Assembly: GCA_001949185.1 (NCBI GenBank)
Contig: BDGG01000002.1
Location: 5,136,448-5,200,447 of the forward strand
Length of the DNA: 64,000 nt
From: Ramazzottius varieornatus
Taxonomy: Eukaryota > Tardigrada > Eutardigrada > Parachela > Ramazzottiidae
Reading direction: 5' to 3'
Program-made: the position numbers and the translations under genes
Shown: positions 52,872 to 63,659 of the stretch, piece by piece
Position numbering within the stretch: the stretch's first letter is position 1
Layout of the letters: each line of letters begins with the position of its first letter
Notes under the pieces: generated by a model
Told to the model about the DNA's origin: nothing
The model's database searches: none
Seen by the model: the letters and a program-made list of their open reading frames with translations, nothing else

Positions 52872-53668
52872 TCATCGTTTTGCATCAGTCCCCGCCGTCA
52901 CAGCAGCTACACCTTCGGCAGACACGCCGATGCCTTGCGTCGATGCGGATTCCCGAGGTAATTTCTCAGCTTCCGTCACGATGTTCCTGATGCCTTGCGC
53001 ACGAGCCATCTCGAGGACGATTTCCGTTGCTGTCTTCTCGAACTTTATCGGTTGCAGTCCTTCGGCATGAGGAAAGTTCAAAAGGTTCCACTCTGTAGGT
53101 TGGTGAGTAAAGGGCGTCCATGGTCCTTGGATGGAAGGATGCTCCGTCCGAATATACTTACGAAAGTTTATTATTTCGTTGCCACTTCGAGCTCGCAAGT
53201 GCTCCACAAATTTAATAATGTACTCGCGATGCCATCCAGCAGTTTCCATATGTTCTTCCCTCCCGTTCACTACGAGGAGAAAAAACATCGCTTCTTGATT
53301 GGAGAGCCATATCCTCGTGTTCCTGACATCAGTGAAGCCAAAACTTACAATATTCCGCAAACAGTGTTGGTGTATCCCGCCTCACCGGAAGTAGGTAAAC
53401 AACTACACCAGGATTCGTCCGAGCGAAATCCATGAGGTCGTGTTCGATGAAATCCCTGCAACAAGATGCGGTCGGACGCTTCGTGCGAACCTTTGTACTG
53501 TAAGATATGGAGCGAGATGCAAAAACCAAACGTAGCATACCGTACTCCGCAACTACTACCAGACTCCTTGCAGAATTTGAACGTCAGCCTCTGTAGCTGA
53601 CAGACATATCGGCCGACTCCGCTGTGCAGTACAGCACTTATGAATCCGCTGGGATCGGCACCTGGCAT
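52872..53668 (-). CDS. MRPL43: mitochondrial ribosomal protein L43 (mL43)
   Basis: Exons 53668-53541, 53455-53349 and 53269-52872 give 210 residues. The L51/S25/CI-B8 thioredoxin-like fold is clear: [50 protein letters not shown], and NPSIQG-type [11 protein letters not shown]. mL43 is a large-subunit protein of the mitochondrial ribosome. The N-terminus lacks a strong presequence, typical of this protein. It is divergently arranged with GNL3L, and the intervening DNA contains a MITE-like hairpin. The C-terminal 40 residues (after [10 protein letters not shown]) are weakly conserved, but the family call is firm. Confidence 0.93.
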
Positions 53669-54324
53669 GTTGCACTAGTAACTACTATGAAAGAACACGG
53701 CGCCGATGTAACGAAATCTGGAAGACTACAGGAACAGAAAGAGCAAACGACGGGAAAAGTGAAAAACTACTTAATTGTGGCTTAACGGAAACGCAGAAAT
53801 TACGATTACAATATAGAGAATGCGAGCGAAAGCGCACTGGCACAATTCGATACACATAGGAGCATCGTGACATCATAGGAACAAGTTCGTCTCGTAGGCT
53901 CTGTGACTGTGTTAAAAGAGTCGCGCAATCATGCAATGTCACGGTGTTCCTATGCGCGTTGAATTGTGCTTGTGCGCTTTCGCTCGCAATCTGTATAATG
54001 TGAACTTTTAATCACACTGATGTCACAATTCGGTAATCTCGTTCAGAATTCACAGCAGTAGATCCGGTGTGGGAGTAGCGCTGACGTCACGGTGATACCA
54101 TCAGCAAAGTGAGCAAACTACCGGCCGATTATTGCGCAAGTCCGGCGAATTAACGATTTTCATTCCGTTTTGTAACTCTAGATCTTGTTGTCTTCTTACC
54201 CTTCTGCCAGGTTTCCTTGTCGTTCTGATTTTCTTTGTCTTGGAGAAGAAGTGTTTTAGAGAGGTGTAAGCTCAGAAGCCCGGACAGCTACGGTCGTTGA
54301 CCGTGAAAGCATTCCGCTGCAAAA
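53669..54324. promoter_or_regulatory. divergent promoter region MRPL43 / GNL3L
   Basis: The 656-bp interval between two outward-facing start codons holds both promoters. A 190-bp inverted-repeat element (53811-53999) occupies much of it. No canonical core element was identified. Confidence 0.5.
53811..53999. repeat. MITE-like imperfect inverted repeat
   Basis: Two arms of about 60 bp (53811-53871 and 53939-53999) are inverted copies: both contain GCGAGCGAAAGCGCAC, GCACAATTC and CATAGGA in matching order. The central part is about 67 bp. Size and layout fit a non-autonomous DNA element. It lies in the divergent MRPL43/GNL3L promoter region. Confidence 0.65.
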
Positions 54325-57045
54325 ATGGTTACGAAAGGATTCAAGAGTAAGGAATTGTAACTGGTGTTAATAATAACTATCGTTACTACTGTAGCAGCCT
54401 TGTTCTGGCTTCTTCAATGAACTGTTTCCAACGTGGACTGTTTCAGAAAAGAAGAGCAAGCGGATTAGTAGCAAGCAAATCCGCAAGGTGGAAAAGAAGG
54501 TAAGAACAGCCTCGTTTGATATACTGATTAAGGCTATGGTACAACCGGAAGTCCTGAGTTCTGATCGTATGTACTGGTAAGTCACTATCGACGTCTCTTT
54601 GAGCAGGTTCGAGCATACAACAAGAAACAGAAGAGAGAATCAGGAAAGAAGGGCGGGAAAGGTAGGATATAGGGGTACACGTTCGGTTTGCGCAGTATTT
54701 TACCAGTGAATTGTATTCTCATAACGCCGCTGCCCATGATTATTTCGTATTCACCACCTTTTGCTTCTACAGCTTCGAAGAAAGATCCTGGTATACCTAA
54801 TAGCCTCCCCTTCAAAGATGAAGTGCTCGCGGAGTTGGCCGAACGAAAACGAAAGGTTTGGTATAGTTATGATTAACTCAAGTCTGCTGTCGACTGCTCG
54901 AACTTCTTAGTTTTAATACCCCTCGATCTGTTACACAGGATTTTGAACAGAAGAAAGCCAAAAAGCAGCAACGGAACGACAACAAGGAAAAACACGGCAA
55001 GGTGAAGACTTTGGAAGGCATGGTGAGTGATGCGGATCGCCGAAATACCAAGTTCGACGCTCAAGAAGTGTCCGTCGATAACAGCGCGTTAGGTGGACTG
55101 TATGACAACTCCCTCAAGGCTTACTATCGAGAAGTCAAGAAGGTATTCGCTCCATTCCGTGAAACGCTATTCGCTTTAATAGTGCTGGTTGTTGTTCGTA
55201 GGTTATTGTGGCCGCAGATGTTGTTTTGGAAGTGCTAGATGCTAGAGACCCAATGGGCACACGTTGCTTTCAACTAGAGACCAGCGTCCTGGAATCTGGG
55301 CCCAACAAGCGACTCGTCCTGGTGCTCAATAAATGTGGTAGGTTAAAACCGTTAAATTTTTAGTGACTTCAGCCGAGTCGTGACCGTCTAACTGAGCAGA
55401 TTCGGAGAACAAGGCCTTTTCCAGATTTGATACCGAAGGAGAATTTACTGGCTTGGTTGAAGTACCTGCGACTGGAGTTTCCAACGATTGCCTTCAAGGC
55501 ATCTACACAGAACCAGAAGTCACACCTCGTACGATCTGTGCTTTGCTCTGGATAGTGAAGGCCTTGAATAGCTCCACCCCAAATGCTTCTTGCTCATTGT
55601 TTTTGCAGAGCCACAGTAAAGTTCCGGTTCATCTAGCCAGACCAGATTTGATTAAGACCTCGAAATGTTTCGGCAGCAACATGCTGATGAAGATTCTGGG
55701 CAACTATTGCCGTAGCAAGAACATCTCATCCTCTATCCGAGTGGGCGTTGTCGGTAAGTTCAGAATGTTCCACCATAAAGCTTTTATTTCGTGATACGAT
55801 AATTTTTCGGAATATCGGCCTAAAGTTTGTTTCCTGGTTGATCTTGGTAAGTCCGAATACGTGTTTTACAGGCTTGCCTAATGTGGGAAAGAGCAGTCTT
55901 ATCAACAGTCTGAAACGGAAGCAGACGTGCAATGTTGGTTCCACACCCGGAGTGACAAAGCAAGCAGAACTCCTTTTGTCTAACTTCATTAGTATTCTAC
56001 AGCTCTGACAATCATTTTGGACGTCATTATCATCGTAGGACCATGCAGGAAATACATCTCGACAAGCACGTCACATTACTGGACAGTCCTGGAGTGTTGT
56101 TCACAAAAGGGAGCGATGACGTCCTCTCCGCTTTGCGGAACTCCATAAAGGTAACGGAAGCAAAGACGCGTACATTTTTGGCGTATCCGCTGTGGCATTC
56201 TTTTCCGGTTTAGGTTGACACCATCGAGGATCCAGTCAAACCTGTTGACACAATCTTACGCACCTGTTCGAAGGACCAACTGATGATCCACTACAAACTT
56301 GCCGACTTTGGTGATACGACGAACTTCCTCGCCAAGGTCGCCGTCAAGCGCGGGTACCTGAAGAAAGGAGGCCTACCGGATCTGGTGAAAGCCGCACGCG
56401 TCATCCTACAAGACTGGACCGGGTAAGCATATAACATTATCAATCATTTTTCGTTTTATTAACGGAATATTTTTCTGTTTTTCGTCGTCTTTCTCTGTAA
56501 TCACTGTTCTGTTCCAGTGGTAAGATTTCTTACTATACTGTCCCACCAAGTACCAAGCCGGGAAACGCGCACATCAGTGCGGAACTGGTGAGTACCATGA
56601 GCAAAGAGTTCGATATCGACGCGCTGGAGGACGATGAGCAGATGATGATCGACGAGCTGCCTCACACCGATTCAGACAGGTCCAGCGTAATGGACACGAG
56701 TGTTCAGTCTAACGACGTAGACATGGCCGAAAGTGAGACTCCAGAAGTGTCGAACGTCGTGGTCAACCTGGAGCCGCTAGATCCGAAAGGAAAGCAGGAC
56801 GATGACGAGTGGGAGTCTGACGATTCCACACAAGCTGTAGAGGGGAACCAGCAATGGAGTAAAGTGACGAAGAAAGTCCAGAAGCGCCGTCGCAAGACTA
56901 AGACAAAATCAAGTTTGTGAATAAGAGCTCAAACTTCATTGTTGCTCAACGTAGGACTGAAGAAGACTAATACAGATGTTTTCTTCTTGCAGATAAGATT
57001 GCTAACAGTATGGCAGAAAAACTCGATTCCGTTATGTCCATTTAA
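54325..57045 (+). CDS. GNL3L: nucleolar GTPase GNL3/GNL3L (nucleostemin family)
   Basis: Exons: 54325-54346, 54447-54499, 54607-54661, 54773-54855, 54939-55142, 55202-55337, 55425-55528, 55609-55753, 55872-55959, 56039-56150, 56214-56422, 56518-56912, 56993-57045; 552 residues. The basic start (MVTKGFKKKSKR) and coiled-coil region lead into a circularly permuted GTPase: DARDP, then NKCDLIPKE (G4), [12 protein letters not shown] (G1) and DSPGVLF (G3), as in YlqF/YawG GTPases. The family acts in ribosome assembly and nucleolar regulation. The intron after 55959 has a GC donor, the only way to keep TPGVTK-TMQE contiguous. The last exon ([17 protein letters not shown]) needs a weak GTTTGT donor; without it the frame ends at 56918. 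GNL3 versus GNL3L cannot be resolved by eye. Confidence 0.92.
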
Positions 57046-57195
57046 ACTCTTCGTGATCAAGAACCATGGTTTTCTAATCCAATGCTAACACGGAATGGAT
57101 TTCTCTGGTTCTTGCGTGATAGTCTTACGAGATAATGAAACTGTCCCGAGTCACAGCTATTGTTATGTGCTGAGACGTAAGAAGATCGGCATTCA

Positions 57196-58272
57196 TTACG
57201 CTTTTTTCTTATTATTCTTGAATTTCTTTAGTTTACGATAAGTGTCCACGGCTCTGCTACGGGCTTCTTCTCGGCGAAGAGCGCGGACTGTCGCAGTGTC
57301 CAATGTCGGTAATTCATCGAATAAAGATCGAGGCTTTTCGGCTTCCGGTTCGGGTGCTGGTTTGAGTGCTTCAATCAGTAACAACCTTTTGTCGCCAGCC
57401 TACGAAGAATGAGCGGTTCAGCTGCAGGTTCGGGACCGCGCGAAACAGACATACCTTTTTCACTTCGGGAGCTTTCCGCGGAGCAGCGTTGATTTGGGGA
57501 GGTGCTTCCACTACTTCGCCGAATTTGATATCGTCGTGGAACTCATCGAACTCGTCGCGCTCAAAGGCAGTCCTCTCCTCCATCTTCTGCATGAGCTTTT
57601 CTTTCCTTCTCTTGGTCTTCCTGTCAAGTAACACAGTATGCACAGAGCGAAAACTAAGTTAGCGATCTTGTATTTTGCGCAAGCTTTACGTACGTGGATT
57701 TGACCACTTCCGCTTTTTCGCCATCTTCGGTTTCGAGAACAGGGTCCTTCTGGTTTGTGAGTGTCAGCTTATTCTTCCCTGTTCGCTCGAACTTGACGTC
57801 AAACTGCGACTCAAGTTCGGCTTTCGTTATAGATTCCTGAGCAGCTTTATCCATTCGACGGTAAAAATGTGAAATACCTTCATATTTCCCCTTTTTGAAC
57901 ACTGGTACTTGGGCAGCGGTCGTGTCTTGGGTCCATATTTGAGAGCCTTCTCTGCGAGCCGAGGAACGAGACTTCTGTGCTGGAGTCTTATTCTTGAGCT
58001 GTTCCTTAGCCTTCATCATTTCACGCACTTTTCTTGGTATTTCCTGTCCAGTCAAATCAGAAGGAGGTTTATTGGAGTACTTCCGGTCTCTGGTAAGAAA
58101 GCCAGTTTGATCATACTGGTACATACTACGCATGAGCGAACAACGAAGCTAATTGATGATTCTGGATGACTTACTTGAACAAAATATCTCGCCGTGGTCC
58201 GGAGTAGAAGGGATCGATGGCCTTGATCTTCTTGTGCTTGGAAGTCTTCTGTAACTTGTGGTGCCTGGCCAT
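57196..58272 (-). CDS. CCDC137: CCDC137-like nucleolar coiled-coil protein
   Basis: Exons 58272-58175, 58125-57694, 57620-57455 and 57399-57196 give 299 residues. The start MARHHKLQKTSKHKKIKAID and PFYSGPRRD are the CCDC137 signature. Lysine-rich helices follow (PRKVREMMKAKEQLKNK; KTKRRKEKLMQKMEERTAFE; DEFDEFHDDIKFGEVVEAPP). The protein ends in a basic KKFKNNKKKA. Family members localise to nucleoli and chromosomes. It is tail-to-tail with GNL3L (150 bp apart) and head-to-head with OXLD1. Recognition rests on the N-terminal signature and the FGEVV block. Confidence 0.82.
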
Positions 58273-58762
58273 GATGAGGAAAGAAAAGGCGTTGTATCCG
58301 GATTCCGCACCAGTGGACGATCCTGCTGGATTCGAACAACCCCTTGTTAAAATAAGCCAGTGGTAGTGCTGCAGTACTCCAGTCAGGTATGTGGAGGAAT
58401 GGTGTGGTAGCCGAGAAAGGACAAAGAATGGAGTTACCTCCGCCTTAGTGCCTACTTCATTACCAGCAACAGCCTGAACGAGTATCAAACCTAAGTTAGA
58501 ACGGCCTGCTAATTCAGGTGGTAGTCTTTAACAGCGCTAACTTAAGTTAATAAGACAGATGAGGATTCCCCATTTCTCATCTGTCAGCTGTGTGGTGGCA
58601 GGTCGCCTGATGTCTTCAGAAACGCCAGTGTTATGGCTGTTATCTATATAATTACTACCTCACTTCCCGACTTCGAAGGTCGGTCTTTCAAGCTGCTCCT
58701 AACCTCCCAAAATATCTTACACGGGCCTGCTACAGGACCCGCTGACCGATGTCCTACATCGA
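58273..58762. promoter_or_regulatory. divergent promoter region CCDC137 / OXLD1
   Basis: The 490-bp interval between outward-facing start codons should contain both promoters. I see no recognisable core elements or genes in it. Confidence 0.45.
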
Positions 58763-59250
58763 ATGTCACCGCATCAACGGATAGTTCTACTGAGTGTGCA
58801 AAACAGCATCAGACGTCTTCAATTATTCCGTCGCGCTAGAAGTGGCACCGGAAATGATAGCTCAGGCAGCGACAAGGACGATCACTCACATCCCGATATC
58901 TTGAGCCTGACTGGACACTCTGATGTGATAACATCTGTTGATCTAGTGAAGACAGAAGATGTTGTTCCAGGTAAGTTTATGCCCAGTCTCGTAATTTACC
59001 AAGATCTTCGCAAGAAAGTTTTGGATGTTCGTCCTTTTAATTAACAGGCAAGGGACCACCGCCAGTTGCTCCGATAACCTGCTGCATGAGTGGATGTGCC
59101 AACTGTGTATACCTCGACTTCGCCGACGAGCTCTTAAAGTATTACCACCTCGACGGCGGAGAGAAAGCTATCGAAGCCATCAATGAGAACGTTACGGATG
59201 AAAATCTGAAGGCATATCTTCTGTTGGAGTTAAGGTTTAAACTGAAGTGA
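58763..59250 (+). CDS. OXLD1: oxidoreductase-like domain protein (OXLD1)
   Basis: Exons 58763-58970 and 59048-59250 encode 136 residues. The N-terminus ([20 protein letters not shown]) is basic and amphipathic, like a mitochondrial presequence. The C-terminal half has the OXLD signature [18 protein letters not shown] followed by [13 protein letters not shown]. Four cysteines (CC, C, C) are present and could bind metal. The molecular function of this family is not established. The stop is only 48 bp before the next start codon. An earlier ATG does not lie in this frame close by. Confidence 0.85.
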
Positions 59251-59298
59251 CTTCCGGTTCGTGTTACCTATCTTTTTGCTCCACCCGAAGCCACCAGA

Positions 59299-60795
59299 AT
59301 GATTCGCGGAATGGGTATCAGACTCCAGGACGCTATCCAAGGTCCGTTCCGCAAGAAAAAAGTCCCGAAGAATGCAGCGAAGACGGCCAAGGCGCGGGAA
59401 GTGGAGAACTTGGAAAGTGACGTTCAAGTCAGGTACCTGTCCAGTCGACAACTCGAAGAAGCTGCGCTAGCTGAAAGATACCTGCTGGAGAACCTGGACC
59501 ATGGTAGCGATTTCAAGAAGCTGTTTTACCTGAAGCACCAGTTCCTGATTGCGGAACTGCAACTGCCTTCATTTTGTGATCTGTGTGGACTGTTGATTTG
59601 GGGAATCTATCGACTGTCCTTGAGATGTCGCAGTACGTTCCGCCGTTGAAGCAGTGCCTGCTGTTGATGTGGAAATGGCTTTTATTCATTTTGTTTCCAG
59701 ACTGTGATTTAACCTGCCATCCACAGTGCAAGCAGTTTTTGCGGCTTGTATGTCCGAAGCCTCGGCCGGAGAAAAACCAGCTTCCTCTTCCGGCACCGGA
59801 AACCGACAGTGGTTCATCGACGACCTCGACCATAGAAGCCGAATTGTGGCAACTGCAGAACACAGAAAATGGGAAGGCTGAGGTCCTCACGAGGCAGATC
59901 GACGAGTTCAATAAGGCATTTCCTTTTTCTTTGCTGCAACAAGTAAGTTCCGGCCGTCAGGCGTTTCTTCTGTCATGAGCATAAACTTCGTTGTCTTCTT
60001 GAACAGGAAGGCGACGGAAGTCTCACTGGTTTCGTGAAAATACTGCTGCGTCTGAAACGACCTGTTACTGTTTCAAATGGACCCTTTCCTCGCGCTAGGT
60101 GAGTGTTGTCTTCAGTATCGATCTCATATTCTAGGTTCACAGTTTACACAGAGTTTTAATCACTGATGCACTCTTCGCTTAGGGTAACATCGTTTTACCT
60201 TCCCCGGAACTCAGAGAAGCTCATACATATGAGCAGTCAGGATGATACTTCGGAGGTAACAGAGACCGCTATCAATCTTACGGAATCTGTGATAAGCGGT
60301 TCTTTTACCATTTGTAGGCTATTGAGGCTATACTCACCAAGTTCCGGATGCGGGACGACCCGAGGAAGTTCTGCTTGTATCTGGAAGGTAGAGCAAAGAC
60401 TCGATCATGCGTACAGCAAACCAGGAACTTTCTTCTCGTAGATCATAATGGCACGAGAGTACTCGAGAAGGATGAGCATCCCTTGCTGACAATACTTAAA
60501 CTGCACGAAACCTCGTCAGAGTGCGGTCGCCTGATACTGGAAGAAAGCGATCCAAAGAACGTCCTGGTGAGCGGCACTAGTTCAGCCAGTAGTAACTCTT
60601 ATTAGGACGCTCACGTAAACTCACATCCCGCAATTGACTTTACAGTGGGACGCCTTTTCCCTACCTGAGCTAGAAAACTTCAAACTTATCCTGGATAGGG
60701 AAGAAGAGGAGATGGAAAAGCTCATCAGGCAAAATTACGAGGCGTACCGCACCAAGCTTATGGAAGCCTTCGACTTTGCATGTGCAAATAGCTAA
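59299..60795 (+). CDS. RASSF: RASSF1/5-type C1-RA-SARAH protein
   Basis: Exons 59299-59632, 59701-59942, 60007-60098, 60183-60255, 60318-60387, 60442-60566 and 60646-60795 give 361 residues. After a basic start comes a C1 zinc domain with its H and C ligands intact (HQFLIAELQLPSFCDLCG, LRCRNCDLTCHPQC, VC; about 95-150). A Ras-association domain follows (FVKILLRLKRPV, FYLPRNSEKL, AILTKFRM, CLYLEGD, DEHPLLTIL; about 200-310). A C-terminal SARAH helix completes it (LPELENFKLILDREEEEMEK). RASSF1/5 proteins bind active Ras-like GTPases and pair with MST/Hippo kinases through SARAH. Start codon lies 48 bp after OXLD1, so the two could share a transcript. Convergent with MFSD11. Confidence 0.93.
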
Positions 60796-60949
60796 AGTAT
60801 TCTAGTAGGCAGAATTTCTGTCACGTATTTTCAAGCTCTCGGTTCAGGGATGAGAAGTGCTTTCGTCTGTTTTTTGGTTTCATCAATATATGTTTCGTCC
60901 GGCTATCGGTTTTTTGTCTTGGAACGGTCAGCAGAACAGGTTTTGAATT

Positions 60950-60955
60950 TTTATT
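60950..60955 (-). terminator. putative polyadenylation signal of MFSD11
   Basis: TTTATT on the + strand reads AATAAA on the - strand, about 120 bp past the MFSD11 stop at 61075-61077. It lies between the convergent RASSF and MFSD11 genes. Confidence 0.35.
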
Positions 60956-61074
60956 ATATTCTACGTAAATTATTGTCCCAATGTTTTCGCATGTCACAAC
61001 TTTTAGCTGTACTGTAGGAGTACTGTAGGAGTGCGCTAAACCACTTCAACGCAGTAATCGTCCAGATTTTTTCA

Positions 61075-63659
61075 CTACAGGTTAGTCGATTTCTTTGGGC
61101 TCTGTAGCTGGATTTCTAGTCCTTTGGTCTCTTCTCTGTGGTTCAGGAGCTCCACTATGCAGAAACTTGCCGCACCAAGAATACCTGTTGCGGTGACGAT
61201 GACTAGCTGTCCCGGCAGAGTCATTGTGGCGTAGAAGAAAGCTATGGCTGCCGTTACCGACTGCAAACGAGTTGTCAGTGGGTGATTTACAGAAGGCACT
61301 GACAGAAGTCCGTATAACCTTAAAGTAGGAAGTTGACCTTACCTGAACAAATTTGAACAGAGCGAAGGCCGGTGCGCTGTCTGCCGAGTAGGTGTTGCCC
61401 AGTAGTGCATAAATCTGGAATACCCACCAATAAAAATGTTGTTTTAGCTTCAAGACAGTGATAAACGCTTTCGGCTGAGAGACTAGTACGAACTTGGACG
61501 TTGATGGCGGCGTCACCGAAGCCCAGCAAGAAGGAACAGATGAGCGCAACATCTTTACTGAAACGAAAAGCACAAGCGGTTAGATTTCACGGTTAATCTG
61601 GTTTGGATAAACAGAAAGAAGATACTTTGGAGCAACGTAGGTCGCGAGATCTGTTTCGTGTGATGGGGAATCGAAAGGAAAAAAGAGAAATATAAGCAGG
61701 TAGCTAATCAGTTGTAGAACAACTCCGAGCACTGCAATCGAAGATCGTCCCCGTCTTTTGATCGTCGATCCCAGAAATCCAAAAAGAGCGCCACCTACAA
61801 ACGTTACCCATATGCATATATCGTGAGGAAGAATATACTTCTAAAACCCAGCACGGACACCGCGGCAACAAGTTTTGATACTTGTGATTTCGCCTAGTCC
61901 AATAACCACGCCCGAAAGTCCGAGAAGATAGTTGCGTTCATCTCCGAGCACCTTCGTAAAGTGAATGCTGGTTCCAAACACGCCGCTCCAGAATGTCAGC
62001 ATGAAACCTATAGTGGGCGGCATCCTGTGTCGGAATTATACTCGCTTAAAAGTCTCGAGCTAGACGCTACAGTACCTGTGTACGCAAAGGTTATGGCCAG
62101 CAGTAACATCTTCAGTGTCATTAACAAGCGAAATGACTGCCTTATTTCCCTCAGCCATACCCACTCCCTCCATTTTGTGGTACAGTGGAGGCATCTGACT
62201 TTGGTGCTGGTCGATCGAGACGTTGCTGTTCGTCCCCGATCCCTTTTCCCAGGGTATCTGCAAACGAAGAAGTTCAGAAACCATCGTTAGGAGACATCGA
62301 AAAAGGACGCGTATAGCTCACCGTAACACCAGGAAGAGCAGGACACCCAAGATGGCTGCACAGAGCAGTCCGACGAAGAGGCGGGTTCTTAGTGCGGAGT
62401 CAATTGACTTTTGACCGGATAGTTCCACAGTAGCAAAAATATTGCCCCACAGGTTACTGAGGATAGTCATATTATATACAGATACATTGAAGGTTCAAAC
62501 AGTGATGACCTTCGAAATACCTTAATTGCAGAATAGCCCAGAACATTCCCGCGTTCCTTGCAATTGGGAAACAAGATCCTCGGTATGTATCACCCTCCAA
62601 ATATTGCCAGTTGAAAACTACTAACCTTGACATCGTCTGGTCTGATGAATTGATAGTCAGAAAGACTCCTTGAGAAGTCCACAGCACAGCAGCACCGATT
62701 CCCAACAGGATCGAGCTGGCGTACAAAGTCCCCAAGTATGGCCGGAAGAAGACCGCCATAAAGAGGCAGTAAGGTACTACGAACCAAGAACAATCAGTCA
62801 GAATGGTCCTCGAGCGCTAGCCTTACCACATTGTAGTCCTTACTTCCTCCTAACACCATGCCAAATTTCGGACCAGTATAAGCTATCTGAAAGAAGAGAA
62901 GCCATATTACGCAACGGTGCGTTTCCCACAGCGGAGTGCGGGAAAAATATGCAGTGTAGAAAATGCATCCCTACCCGTGCAAAATTTTGATTGGTTTGTT
63001 AGTTTGTAAGCTATGCACGGCCATGGTAGTCAGAACTTTGCACGGGTAGGGATGCATTTTTACACCGTATGACTATTATTACTGTACCACAGAAGGAGCT
63101 ATCCAGTTGGAGATCGCCATCACAGCTAGGAAAGAAATATCTCTGTTGACGATTCTTGTGGAGGCGTTTCACAGCGTTTTTGTGAGAAATAAGGGCGTAC
63201 TGTATATGGCAGCAGAGCTATAGTAACCTTCTTTCCCGGTGCCATTGAAGTGCTCATCGTGGACCTCGCTAAGCACCGAAGCCTGCGAGCAGAGCCAAAT
63301 TTGGGCTAGAAGCCTTTGGATTAAAATTATGTCCAGATTTCTCGTTCGTAAATTGAACGTTGTTCATGAAGACTACTAATGAAGTGGTTCGAAAACCGAG
63401 AAGCTGTGGAAATCACCTGGAGCATACCGCAAGTATGGAACGAGCTGAAGAGAATCATGAAGGCCACACTGACACCAATCACGTTCCATAGTTGATAGTC
63501 CTGGAAGAAAGGCACGAATCCGCGAGACGTCCGTTTGGCCGACTTGGCTGGTTCCGGCTCTTCCTGTTGAGGTGTCAGATACGCCGAAGATCCCGAGGAA
63601 ATTGCCCACCCGGAAGTGGTACGTTGCGACAAAGGGGGAACCATTTCGACGGGCTCCAT
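61075..63659 (-). CDS. MFSD11: MFS transporter-like protein, MFSD11/UNC-93 family
   Basis: Thirteen exons close to 499 residues: 63659-63417, 63282-63228, 63125-63088, 62886-62844, 62776-62626, 62556-62521, 62456-62322, 62257-62076, 62007-61882, 61794-61626, 61557-61494, 61414-61343, 61260-61075. Features of this group: VIGVSVAFMILFSSFHTCG in the first helix, SNWIAPSV, PYLGTLYASSILLGIGAAVL, WTSQGVFLTINSSDQTMSR running into NAGMFWAIL, FRLLMTLKMLLLAITFAYTG, then LLGLSGVVIGLGEI and GFGDAAINVQIYALLG. About 11-12 membrane helices are expected. UNC-93-like proteins modify channels or receptors rather than proven transport; MFSD11 function is unknown. Several introns are under 60 bp. One intron holds a strong inverted repeat (62951-63069). 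Confidence 0.88.
62951..63069. repeat. intronic inverted repeat, 36-bp arms
   Basis: The left arm 62951-62986 and right arm 63034-63069 match with only about four mismatches, sharing AAAATGCATCCCTACCCG and TGCAAA. The loop is 47 bp. It lies between exons 3 and 4 of the MFSD11 gene and would fold into a strong hairpin in the pre-mRNA. Confidence 0.85.

Noticed and set aside
55960-56010. Read-through of GNL3L exon 9 to a GT donor near 55991
   Set aside because: It adds residues not expected in the G1-G3 interval and gives the wrong phase for the next exon.
62580-62625. MFSD11 intron ending at CCGAG near 62585
   Set aside because: That acceptor gives the wrong frame; the acceptor TTGCAAG before 62556 restores TMSR joined to NAGMFWAIL as in the family.
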